Assembly: GCF_901482605.1 (NCBI RefSeq)
Contig: NZ_LR590481.1
Coordinates: forward strand, 248,001-312,000
DNA: 64,000 bases
DNA from: Hathewaya histolytica
Lineage (GTDB): Bacteria; Bacillota; Clostridia; Clostridiales; Clostridiaceae
Direction: 5' to 3'
Shown: positions 16,957-24,739 of the stretch, piece by piece
Numbering within the stretch: the stretch's first letter is position 1
Layout: the number at the start of each line of letters is the position of its first letter
Translations under genes and position numbers: made by a program
The notes under the pieces: generated by a model
Seen by the model: only the letters and a program-made list of their open reading frames with translations
Told to the model about the DNA's origin: nothing
Databases searched by the model: none

Positions 16957-18093
16957 ATGGAAATTTATTTGGACAATAGTGCAACCACAAAACCTTATGA
17001 AGAAGTCATAGAAGCTATGGGAAATGCTATGAGAGAGTTTTATGCTAACCCATCGGCTGCATATAAATTGGGAATGAATGCTGAAAAGAAAATTTCAGAG
17101 TGCAGAGATATAATAGGCAGGACTATAAATGCAAGTAGAGATGAGATAATTTTTACATCAGGTGGAAGTGAGGCTAATAATTTTTTAATAAGAGGATTTC
17201 TTAAAGAAGGAAGTCATATAATTACAAGTAAAATTGAACATCCAAGTGTACTTAAGCTTTGCAGGGAATTAGAAGAAAATCATATTAGAGTTACTTATTT
17301 AGATGTAAATTCTAAGGGTGAAATAGATATAAAGCAGTTAGAAGAATCTATAGATAAGGATACTGTTCTAGTTAGCATTATGCATGTTAACAATGAAATA
17401 GGTGTAGTACAAGATTTAGAAACTATAGGAAGTATTATCAAACAAAAAAGTCAAAGAGTAAAATTCCATGTGGATACAGTTCAGAGTTATGGAAAATATA
17501 AAATTGATGTTGAAAAGTTTAATATAGATATGCTATCTGTAAGTACTCATAAATTTCATGGACCTAGGGGAGTAGGCTTTGCATATCTAAAAAAAGGCCT
17601 AAATCCAAAACCCTTAATTATAGGTGGAGGACAAGAAAGAAGTTTCAGAGCTGGGACTGAGAATACTGCTGGCATAGTAGGACTTACAGTAGCAGCAGAG
17701 ATTATGTATAAAAATTTAGATAAGAATTATCAGCATGTAATGGATATTAAAAAATATTTTATAAAAGAACTTTCAAAAATAGAGGATATTAAAATAAACA
17801 GTGAAGAATCAAATAAATTTTCACCATATGTTTTAAATGTATCTTTTAGAGGAATAAGATCAGAAATTTTACTTAGGGTTTTAGATGAAAAAGGTATATA
17901 CGTATCGGTAGGTTCAGCTTGTTCCGCTAAAAAATCTAAACAAAGTCATGTGTTACAGTCTATAGGTCTTTCAGATAAAGAAATACTAGGTTCTATAAGG
18001 TTCAGTTTCTGTGAGTACACTACAAAAGAAGAGATAGACTATACAATGGAAGTACTAAAACAAAACATTATTCTTCTTAGAAGAATGAAATAG
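16957..18093 (+). CDS. Cysteine desulfurase (class V aminotransferase, NifS/IscS type)
   Basis: A 378-residue PLP enzyme that takes sulfur from cysteine as a persulfide, giving alanine. It has EIYLDNSATTKP at the N-terminus, the PLP-lysine motif STHKFHGPRG (Lys about 203) and the mobile loop with the persulfide Cys in VGSACSAKK (about 322). It lies 10 bases before thiI and no iscU or sufU is nearby. This matches the Bacillus nifZ-thiI pair, in which the desulfurase is dedicated to tRNA thiolation. GGAAAGGA precedes the ATG. Confidence 0.93.
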   Translation: MEIYLDNSATTKPYEEVIEAMGNAMREFYANPSAAYKLGMNAEKKISECRDIIGRTINASRDEIIFTSGGSEANNFLIRGFLKEGSHIITSKIEHPSVLKLCRELEENHIRVTYLDVNSKGEIDIKQLEESIDKDTVLVSIMHVNNEIGVVQDLETIGSIIKQKSQRVKFHVDTVQSYGKYKIDVEKFNIDMLSVSTHKFHGPRGVGFAYLKKGLNPKPLIIGGGQERSFRAGTENTAGIVGLTVAAEIMYKNLDKNYQHVMDIKKYFIKELSKIEDIKINSEESNKFSPYVLNVSFRGIRSEILLRVLDEKGIYVSVGSACSAKKSKQSHVLQSIGLSDKEILGSIRFSFCEYTTKEEIDYTMEVLKQNIILLRRMK

Positions 18094-18103
18094 GAGAAAA
18101 GAC

Positions 18104-19249
18104 ATGAGAAAATTAATTTTAATAAAGTACGCTTCAGAGATATTTTTAAAAGGATTAAACAGAGGTAAGTTTGAGAGAAAGTTACAAGATAATATAAAAA
18201 AAGTTTTACAAGGTATTCCTTATGAAATGGTGCATGACCAAGGAAGATGGTTCTTGTATTCAGAGGATATTGAATCATTAACTAACAAAGTTAAAAAGGT
18301 TTTTGGGATTACAGAACTTTGCGTAGTTACAGAAGTAGAGGCTACAATGGAAGCTATAGCAAATCAAGCATTAGAGGAAGTTAAAGAGGGAAATTATAAA
18401 ACTTTTAAAATAGAAACTAATAGGGCAAATAAAAAATTTCCTATGAATTCTATGGAAGTTAGCAGAGAAATAGGTGGGCATGTACTTAAAAACATAGAAG
18501 ATATTAAAGTAGATATTCATAATCCAGAGGGATTAATTAATGTAGAAATAAGAGAAAGAGCCTATGTGTATTCTAAGAAGATTAAAGCTATAGGTGGACT
18601 TCCTTATGGAACTAATGGAAGCACAATGCTTATGTTATCTGGTGGAATAGATTCTCCGGTTGCTGGATATTTAATGGCAAGAAGAGGAGTTAAATTAAAT
18701 TGTGTTTATTATCATAGCCATCCTTACACCTCAGAAAGAGCAAAGGAAAAGGTAAAGGATCTTGCAAAGATTTTAAAAGAATATACAGGACATATGAATT
18801 TATTTGTAGTTCCTTTTACAGATATTCAGATGCAAATTATAGATAAATGTAGAGAAGATGAACTTACTATTATAATGAGAAGATTTATGATGAGGGTTGC
18901 CTGCAAACTTGCAGAAAAGTTTGATATACATTCTGTAACTACAGGTGAGAGTGTAGGTCAGGTAGCAAGCCAAACTATGGAAGGACTAGTGGTTAGTAAT
19001 GACACTGCCGATAGACCTGTATTTAGACCATTGATTGCTACGGATAAGACAGATATTATGGATATAGCAAGAGAAATAGGAACATATGAAACATCTATAC
19101 TTCCATATGAGGATTGTTGTACAATATTTGTTCCTAAGCATCCAAAAACAAAACCTGTGTTAAAACATATAATAGAAGAAGAGAAAGCTTTAGACATAGA
19201 TAAATTAGTAGATGAAGCTATTGAAAATATGGAAGTTTACAGAGAATAA
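18104..19249 (+). CDS. thiI: tRNA 4-thiouridine synthase ThiI
   Basis: A 381-residue ThiI with an N-terminal ferredoxin-like and THUMP region (about 1-165) and a PP-loop ATPase domain with SGGIDSPVA (about 179-187). It adenylates U8 of tRNA so that sulfur from the desulfurase can be inserted. The rhodanese domain of the E. coli enzyme is absent, as is usual in Firmicutes. The gene lies between the desulfurase and an Rrf2 regulator with short spacers, indicating one operon. The ATG has AGGAGAAAAG upstream. Confidence 0.95.
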   Translation: MRKLILIKYASEIFLKGLNRGKFERKLQDNIKKVLQGIPYEMVHDQGRWFLYSEDIESLTNKVKKVFGITELCVVTEVEATMEAIANQALEEVKEGNYKTFKIETNRANKKFPMNSMEVSREIGGHVLKNIEDIKVDIHNPEGLINVEIRERAYVYSKKIKAIGGLPYGTNGSTMLMLSGGIDSPVAGYLMARRGVKLNCVYYHSHPYTSERAKEKVKDLAKILKEYTGHMNLFVVPFTDIQMQIIDKCREDELTIIMRRFMMRVACKLAEKFDIHSVTTGESVGQVASQTMEGLVVSNDTADRPVFRPLIATDKTDIMDIAREIGTYETSILPYEDCCTIFVPKHPKTKPVLKHIIEEEKALDIDKLVDEAIENMEVYRE

Positions 19250-19269
19250 TTTGGGGGAGCGATTAGTCA

Positions 19270-19707
19270 ATGAAAGTTTCAACAAAAGGAATATATGGAT
19301 TAAAGGCTATGATAGACTTAGCGTACTATTCTAGCAAGGATGATATAGTTACGCTAAAGAGTATATCAGAAAGAGAAAACATATCAGAAAGATATTTAGA
19401 ACAAATATTTTCCCTTCTTAGAAAAAAGGGATTGATAAAAGGGAGAAAAGGTTCACAAGGAGGATATACTCTAGTCTATAATCCATCTGAGATAACCGTA
19501 GGACAAATATTAAGATCTCTAGAAGGAGAGCTTTTATTAGTAAATACAGAAGATTACAGTAATGATGAGCTTGAAAAATGTATAAACAATGCTGTATGGA
19601 ATAAGTTAAATGTATCAGTAAATGAAATCGTAGATAATATTACCCTTGAGAATATGTTAGAAGAGTATCGAAAAGCAACAGACCAACCAATAATGTATTA
19701 TATATAA
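19270..19707 (+). CDS. Rrf2-family transcriptional regulator (CymR-like)
   Basis: A 145-residue winged-helix Rrf2 protein: MKVSTKGIYGLKAMIDLA, then the recognition helix SERYLEQIFSLLRKKGLIKG and the wing KGSQGGY. IscR-type Rrf2 proteins bind an Fe-S cluster through three Cys; here only one Cys occurs (in ELEKCINN), so cluster sensing is unlikely. This favours a CymR-like role in cysteine metabolism, in keeping with the desulfurase upstream and cysK downstream. It starts 20 bases after thiI with a GGGGGAG ribosome site. Confidence 0.88.
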   Translation: MKVSTKGIYGLKAMIDLAYYSSKDDIVTLKSISERENISERYLEQIFSLLRKKGLIKGRKGSQGGYTLVYNPSEITVGQILRSLEGELLLVNTEDYSNDELEKCINNAVWNKLNVSVNEIVDNITLENMLEEYRKATDQPIMYYI

Positions 19708-19732
19708 GTTTAAAAATCTACTTAAATTATTC

Positions 19733-19761
19733 TTGAAAGTTTTTTATCACAAGTGTATAAT
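19733..19761 (+). promoter_or_regulatory. Candidate cysK promoter
   Basis: TTGAAA (19733-19738), exactly 17 bases, TATAAT (19756-19761). It implies a leader of about 225 bases before cysK. Confidence 0.6.
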
Positions 19762-19790
19762 AAATTTAATAGAATAATTATAAATATAAG

Positions 19791-19904
19791 TTTCATAGGA
19801 GTATTTCCTATGAAATTTATAAAAAACTAAAACCTAGTAAATATATAAGAATAATATGATAATCTAAAATATATAAATAAAACTACAATTGTTAGCTCAC
19901 AATT
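19791..19904 (+). promoter_or_regulatory. Structured cysK leader with two inverted repeats
   Basis: A perfect hairpin TTTCATAGGA / TCCTATGAAA (19791-19800, 19806-19815) lies about 25 bases after the predicted transcription start, without a T run. Further on AATTGT (19887-19892) and ACAATT (19899-19904) form an operator-like inverted repeat. I found no T-box or SAM-riboswitch core. The second repeat could be bound by the neighbouring Rrf2 regulator or another repressor; this is unproven. Confidence 0.4.
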
Positions 19905-19993
19905 ATCAAAGGGAATATATAAATACGGTAAATTATATAATTGAGCATTGTGAACTAGGAATTGTATACTGATTAAGAAAAGGGGAGATTAAT

Positions 19994-20923
19994 ATGAAAA
20001 AGATATATAATAACTTAATAGAGCTTATAGGAAATACACCACTTGTAAGATTACAAAATTTTGAAAAAGAAAATAATATAGAAGCTAATATAATAGCTAA
20101 AGTTGAATATTTTAATCCAGCAGGAAGTGTTAAAGATAGAGTAGCGCTTGCTATGATAGAAGCAGCTGAAAAAGAGGGTAAAATAAACAAGGATACAGTT
20201 ATAATAGAACCAACTAGTGGAAACACAGGAGTTGGACTTGCCTTTATAGCAGCTACAAAGGGATATAAATTAATTTTAACTATGCCGGATACTATGAGTG
20301 TAGAAAGAAGAAATATATTAAAAGCATACGGTGCAGAACTTGTTTTAACTCCAGGAGCAGAAGGAATGAATGGTGCGATAGAAGGAGCTAAAGAGTTAGC
20401 AGAGAAAAATTCAAACTCATTTATACCACAACAATTTGAGAATTTTGCTAATCCTGAAAAACACAAAAATACTACAGCAGAAGAAATATGGAATGACACT
20501 GAAGGGGAAGTAGATATATTTATAGCTGGTGTTGGAACAGGTGGTACAGTTACAGGTGTTGGAACTGTATTAAAACAAAAGAATAAAGATATAAAAATCA
20601 TAGCAGTAGAACCAAAAGATTCTGCAGTATTATCAGGAGGAAAACCAGGGCCTCATAAAATTCAAGGTATTGGAGCAGGATTTATACCAAAGGTTTTAGA
20701 TAAAAATATAATAGATGAAATAATCCAAATAACTAACGAAGATGCTATAAGAACTACAAAAGAAGTAGCTCAAAAAGAAGGCTTATTAGTTGGTATTTCC
20801 TCAGGAGCAGTAATCTATGCAGCAATGGAAATTGCAAAGCGTCCAGAAAACAAGGGTAAAAATATAGTAGTATTACTACCAGATACAGGTCAAAGATATT
20901 TATCAATGCCTATATTTGATTAA
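19994..20923 (+). CDS. cysK: Cysteine synthase A (O-acetylserine sulfhydrylase)
   Basis: A 309-residue PLP enzyme making cysteine from O-acetylserine and sulfide. Seen are IGNTPLVRL at the N-terminus, the PLP lysine in NPAGSVKDRVA (Lys about 46), the substrate loop PTSGNTG and the phosphate-binding loop GVGTGGTVTG. The family length and motif order are standard. It has its own promoter and long leader and follows an Rrf2 regulator that probably controls cysteine supply. A strong terminator follows. AAAAGGGGAG precedes the ATG. Confidence 0.95.
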   Translation: MKKIYNNLIELIGNTPLVRLQNFEKENNIEANIIAKVEYFNPAGSVKDRVALAMIEAAEKEGKINKDTVIIEPTSGNTGVGLAFIAATKGYKLILTMPDTMSVERRNILKAYGAELVLTPGAEGMNGAIEGAKELAEKNSNSFIPQQFENFANPEKHKNTTAEEIWNDTEGEVDIFIAGVGTGGTVTGVGTVLKQKNKDIKIIAVEPKDSAVLSGGKPGPHKIQGIGAGFIPKVLDKNIIDEIIQITNEDAIRTTKEVAQKEGLLVGISSGAVIYAAMEIAKRPENKGKNIVVLLPDTGQRYLSMPIFD

Positions 20924-20996
20924 TAAATAAAAATAATATAAGACTTTTAAATTATATAAATGTTTTTATTTATGAAGTTTATTTAAGAATGCATTT

Positions 20997-21057
20997 AATA
21001 AAAGAACACCGATATACAGTGAATAACTTAGTTCATGTAATTCGGTGTTCTTTTATT
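20997..21057 (+). terminator. cysK terminator
   Basis: Arms AATAAAAGAACACCGA (20997-21012) and TCGGTGTTCTTTTATT (21042-21057), a 16-bp stem with a 29-base loop, T-rich downstream arm. Confidence 0.8.
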
Positions 21058-21148
21058 ATTTTGATACCATGTAAACTAAAACCAAAAATACTCCTAAAAC
21101 AAAACCCATGTACCAGTGCATATGCTTCATAATACACTTTTTAATCAA
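21056..21148 (-). CDS. Possible 30-residue single-helix membrane protein
   Basis: Reading the minus strand, a TTG start at 21148 with GGGGGG seven bases upstream opens a 30-codon frame. The product is a short basic start, then a hydrophobic helix (GFVLGVFLVLVYMV) and a C-terminal SK. It fits the pattern of very small single-pass membrane proteins found in Firmicutes. Its stop overlaps the end of the cysK terminator. No family is recognised, and a chance frame in AT-rich DNA cannot be excluded. Confidence 0.4.
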   Translation of the reverse strand: MIKKCIMKHMHWYMGFVLGVFLVLVYMVSK

Positions 21149-21385
21149 TTAAATGCCCCCCAATATACAGTAATAACCCTAATGATATACTTTCGTCACA
21201 ACACATATCACATTATAGATTAATTATAACACCAATATGTAATTAAAAGCAATATAAAAAAGGTTATTATATAACTTATTTAGTGATAATAAAAGAAATA
21301 TATAATATTTGACCTATAAATGATTATTTGATATCCTTTATAGTATGATAATGAAAATCCATTTCATTAGATAAGGGGAGATACT

Positions 21386-22558
21386 GTGAATAGTAATATG
21401 AAACAAATAAAAAAGTATAATAGTAATCTTCTTTCAAAGAAGATTTCAAAGTGTGTAAAAATGGCTTTAAAAAATAAACTAGAAAAGGGTTCAACCATAG
21501 CAAGTAGACCACCTTATGGATATAAATTTAAATATATACATGAAAATGGAAATGAAATAGTTACATTAGAACCAGCAGGTGATATTACTACAATTACAGT
21601 AAAGAAAATATATAAATTATATTTGAAAGGTTATGGTTGCGGAAAGATTGCTACTTATTTAAATGATAAGGGTATACCAGTTCCTTCATCTTACATAGAA
21701 AATTTCAAAAAGAGTAAGTTTGGACTCTGGAGCAAAAATACTATAAAAGCTATTTTAACTAATGAAAAATATTGTGGGATTATGGTCCAATACAAGTGGA
21801 AAAGGGTTGAAGGCAATAAAATAATGCTTACCAGTCAAAAGGAAAGGGTTTACTCTGGAGAGTTTGAAGGAATAGTTTCAAAAGAAGATTTTGATTCTGT
21901 CCAAGCACTTATGAAGAGTAAGTCTAGATGTTGTAATAGCAAAGAGAGAACACTACATTTATTTTCATCCTTACTTATATGTCATGAATGTAAGGGCTCT
22001 ATGTGTTATAGAAAAAACTATGATGGATATAAATGCAATAATAGTCAAACTGGGAAAGCTAGGTGTACAGCCCATTCTGTTAAGGAAGAGGAACTTAAAG
22101 AATTAGTATTACATAAGATTAAGAAGTTTTGTAAAAAGCATGAAAAAGATGCTGATTTTTATAGTATGCTATATGGGGTTGTAAAAGATGAGGGAAATCT
22201 AAAAGACCAACTAGAGCATATAGATGAAAAATTGAAGAAAGTTAATTACAAGCTAGAAAAGTTAAAGCTAGAGAGTGATAAAGGAAAAATCAGTGAATAT
22301 GCATATGGCCATAAGTACCATGAATTAAAACATAAAAGAAAAAAGCTTATTAAAAAGAGGGAAAAACTAGAGTCTTTAGAATGTAATATTGAAAAATGGG
22401 ATAATATAAATAATTCGTATTTAAATAAAGCTAAAAAACTCCTAGATACTAAGGAATTTTCAAGAGAGATATTAGAAGAGTTAGTTGAAAAAATAGTTGT
22501 AAAAGAGAACAAAGAGAAAAAAGAGAAGAAGGTAAAAGTATATTTAAAGGTAGAGTAA
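21386..22558 (+). CDS. Large serine recombinase lacking the catalytic domain
   Basis: A 390-residue protein that matches only the DNA-binding part of large serine recombinases. The recombinase domain covers about residues 35-165 (PPYGYKFKY, IATYLNDKGIPVPSS, IKAILTNEKYCG), the zinc ribbon about 195-232 (CHECKGSMC and two later Cys), then a coiled coil (about 270-350). The N-terminal resolvase domain of about 140 residues with its nucleophilic Ser is missing, and the 230 bases upstream are non-coding. Even so, a GTG start has AAGGGGAG at good spacing. It is either a remnant still being read or a retained DNA-binding protein. No attachment site or other phage gene was found. Confidence 0.8.
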   Translation: MNSNMKQIKKYNSNLLSKKISKCVKMALKNKLEKGSTIASRPPYGYKFKYIHENGNEIVTLEPAGDITTITVKKIYKLYLKGYGCGKIATYLNDKGIPVPSSYIENFKKSKFGLWSKNTIKAILTNEKYCGIMVQYKWKRVEGNKIMLTSQKERVYSGEFEGIVSKEDFDSVQALMKSKSRCCNSKERTLHLFSSLLICHECKGSMCYRKNYDGYKCNNSQTGKARCTAHSVKEEELKELVLHKIKKFCKKHEKDADFYSMLYGVVKDEGNLKDQLEHIDEKLKKVNYKLEKLKLESDKGKISEYAYGHKYHELKHKRKKLIKKREKLESLECNIEKWDNINNSYLNKAKKLLDTKEFSREILEELVEKIVVKENKEKKEKKVKVYLKVE

Positions 22559-22601
22559 GTGTTGATTTAACTACTAAAGAATTAATGTCTATAAAATGTA
22601 A

Positions 22602-22652
22602 AAAATCCTCTTAAATAGCCTATAAAGTAACAAGGCTATTTAGGAGGATTTT
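22602..22652. terminator. Bidirectional terminator between recombinase and mntP
   Basis: Nineteen-base arms with a single G-T pair (22602-22620, 22634-22652), outer ends AAAA and TTTT, between convergent genes. The plus-strand arm starts AAAATCCTCT. Confidence 0.85.
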
Positions 22653-22655
22653 AAA

Positions 22656-23246
22656 CTATGTAAATAAACTAATTATACTAGATAAACTAATATCTAAGTG
22701 TTCAAAGAGGATCTTTATTCCCATTAAAATTAATATAGCGCCACCTAAGTATTCTGCCCTGCTTCTAAATATACAGTTACATTTCTTACCTATGAGTACG
22801 CCTATAAAGCATATTATAAAGGTAATTATACCTATAATTAAAACTGCTTTTGTTATAGACACATCTAAGAAAGCGAAACTAATTCCTATAATTAGAGCAT
22901 CTATGCTAGTAGCAATTGATAGCATCAATAGTACCTTAGTTTTAAGAGGATTAAACGCCTCTTTTTCCTGGCACTGTTCCCTACCTTCTAAAATCATTTT
23001 AACCCCTAAAAACCCCAGAAGTACAAAAGCTATCCAATGGTCTATTCTTGCAATATAATCCTTAAAGTTAATTCCGGCAATAAATCCAATTAAAGGCATA
23101 AGAGCTTGTGCAAATCCAAAGGCAAAAGCTATTTTTGCAGCATGTTTCTTTTTTAAATTGGGAATTAGCATACCACTTGTAATTGAGACTGCAAAGGCAT
23201 CCATGGCAAGTCCAAGAGCAACTAGAAATATGGAGAAGAGATTCAT
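22656..23246 (-). CDS. mntP: Manganese efflux pump MntP
   Basis: A 196-residue membrane protein with six predicted helices. The family marks are the first-helix AxDAFAVS (residues 14-21, ALGLAMDAFAVSITSG) and the paired repeat SIATSIDALIIGISFA, whose acidic residues line the metal path. It exports Mn(II) to prevent toxicity. No yybP-ykoY manganese riboswitch was recognised upstream, but a 12-bp hairpin lies just before the AAGGGGG ribosome site. It converges with the recombinase gene on a shared terminator. Confidence 0.92.
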   Translation of the reverse strand: MNLFSIFLVALGLAMDAFAVSITSGMLIPNLKKKHAAKIAFAFGFAQALMPLIGFIAGINFKDYIARIDHWIAFVLLGFLGVKMILEGREQCQEKEAFNPLKTKVLLMLSIATSIDALIIGISFAFLDVSITKAVLIIGIITFIICFIGVLIGKKCNCIFRSRAEYLGGAILILMGIKILFEHLDISLSSIISLFT

Positions 23247-23259
23247 TATATGTTCCCCC

Positions 23260-23296
23260 TTAAAGTTTTATCAAATAATAGTATATAAAACTTTAA
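23260..23296 (-). promoter_or_regulatory. Hairpin just upstream of the mntP ribosome site
   Basis: Perfect 12-bp arms TTAAAGTTTTAT / ATAAAACTTTAA. On the mntP mRNA it ends directly against the GGGGG ribosome site. It could affect translation or be a repressor operator. Confidence 0.4.
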
Positions 23297-23520
23297 TATC
23301 TAAGTCAAAGGAGTAAGAGAGTGTAATTAATAGGATTATGTAAATACAATATAGTGCAATTAAGTTTTATAATATATAGATAAATACTTTTATATATAGG
23401 AGATAATAGTGATAGTGGTTGACTTAGTAATATTTAACTTATATAATAATAAAAATATATTATTATATAAAATAGGATAAAATCTAATTTAATGATAAAA
23501 AGGGGATGAGGATTTAAGTT

Positions 23521-24186
23521 ATGATTTTAGATACAGATAAAACAGGGAACATAGAATGTAAAGATATAGAGAAGAAGAGGAGTTTTAGGGAGAGACTAAA
23601 AAAAAGACCTAAGCTTAACCTTACTGTAACTATATTATGTATAACCATATTGGTAGTGATTACTTTTATAACTGGTATGAAATTTAATAAAGTAAGTAAA
23701 ATAAATACATCTACCATTGCAGAAAGGGTGGATAAGATTTCAGAAATATCAACATTAAAATATAACTATTCTTCTGTTGTTGCATTAAAGGATAATTTAA
23801 AATTGAAAGATTTGCCTGTACCTTTTACAGGTAAATCCTTTATAGTAAAGTACAATGGATATATAAAGTTCGGTACAGATTTAAAAAGCAAAACTATAAA
23901 ATTAAGTGATAATAAAAAGAAGGTAAGTATAACACTTCCTAAATGCAAAGTTCTAGATAATGTGGCTGACACTAAAAATTTAATGGTATATGATGAAAAA
24001 TACTCCATATTTAATAGATATGGTGCACAAGATATGATAAATGAGATAGCAAAGGAACAAAAAAGAATAGAAAACCAAATTATCAAAGATGGTTATATAG
24101 AAAAAGCTAATGAAGAAGTTAAAACTTTAATGCAGGGAATGCTAAGTGATATGGGATTTGAAGAGATAAGTATTGTTTTTAATTAA
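23521..24186 (+). CDS. DUF4230-family membrane-anchored protein
   Basis: A 221-residue protein with a basic cytoplasmic start (about 1-30), one membrane helix (about 32-51, LTVTILCITILVVITFITGM) and an extracytoplasmic domain of about 165 residues that resembles DUF4230. No enzymatic motif is visible. Family function is unknown. AAAAGGGGATGAG lies upstream of the ATG. It ends before a strong terminator and converges with the His/Cys-rich gene. Confidence 0.72.
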   Translation: MILDTDKTGNIECKDIEKKRSFRERLKKRPKLNLTVTILCITILVVITFITGMKFNKVSKINTSTIAERVDKISEISTLKYNYSSVVALKDNLKLKDLPVPFTGKSFIVKYNGYIKFGTDLKSKTIKLSDNKKKVSITLPKCKVLDNVADTKNLMVYDEKYSIFNRYGAQDMINEIAKEQKRIENQIIKDGYIEKANEEVKTLMQGMLSDMGFEEISIVFN

Positions 24187-24200
24187 TATAATTTAAGAAA

Positions 24201-24250
24201 AGTGTTTGTATGGGTGCTTTTAAAAGCACCCAAGCAAACACTATTTTTTT
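24201..24250. terminator. Strong terminator after the DUF4230 gene
   Basis: Outer arms AGTGTTTG / CAAACACT and inner arms TGGGTGCTTTT / AAAAGCACCCA form a long stem with a small internal loop, followed by ATTTTTTT. It also lies beyond the stop of the opposite-strand His/Cys-rich gene. Confidence 0.9.
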
Positions 24251-24257
24251 AGTTTAA

Positions 24258-24500
24258 TTAGCATCTTCTGTTAGAACAAAGTAAAAGTAAAGCTACTAAA
24301 CATGCAGGATTTTCACAAATACTACGGAAACCTAATGAGTTACATCTACAAGGGGTTGAATGGCAGTTGCAGCAATGTCTATTATGTCCACCATGGCAAT
24401 GATTATTATTATGATTACAACAATGATTATGATTGTGATTATGGTGGCATGAACAATTATGTCTGCAACCGCAGCTGCATTTATTTTTTCTATGGCTCAT
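24258..24500 (-). CDS. His/Cys-rich small protein, putative metal-binding
   Basis: An 80-residue protein with 17 Cys and 13 His. Residues 8-53 are nearly all Cys, His, Asn and Arg (CSCGC, CSCHHNHNHNHCC, HCCNCH). The last 20 residues form a hydrophobic patch NPACLVALLLLCSN ending in RRC. An excellent GGAGGAG ribosome site supports the ATG. Composition suggests binding of several metal ions or a disulfide-linked structural protein; small Cys/His-rich clostridial spore coat proteins look broadly like this. No family is identified, and no sporulation promoter could be proven. Confidence 0.75.
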   Translation of the reverse strand: MSHRKNKCSCGCRHNCSCHHNHNHNHCCNHNNNHCHGGHNRHCCNCHSTPCRCNSLGFRSICENPACLVALLLLCSNRRC

Positions 24501-24739
24501 ATATACTCCTCCTTTATAATTGGTTAAGTATATAGGAGAGAGAGCCCCCTGTGGGAACTCTAATTAAGTTTAGTATTTAATCCTAGTAACAGTATATTTA
24601 ATTGCCTTTAAAGTGTGAGATGTAATTTGTATTTTATGAGTAAGTTTATATATATTTTTAAAAACTTATCTTGAAATAGAACTAATGTTCGTATATAATT
24701 AATCTTAATTAAGATAATTATGGAAAAGGGTTGATATTA

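Noticed and set aside
19762-19993. T-box or SAM riboswitch before cysK
   Set aside because: No T-box antiterminator motif, specifier-loop arrangement or SAM-I core could be found.
20997-22652. Prophage or integrative element around the recombinase
   Set aside because: No other phage or conjugation gene and no flanking direct repeat were seen, and the recombinase lacks its catalytic domain.
23247-23520. yybP-ykoY manganese riboswitch upstream of mntP
   Set aside because: The conserved loops of that class are absent; only a simple hairpin is present.
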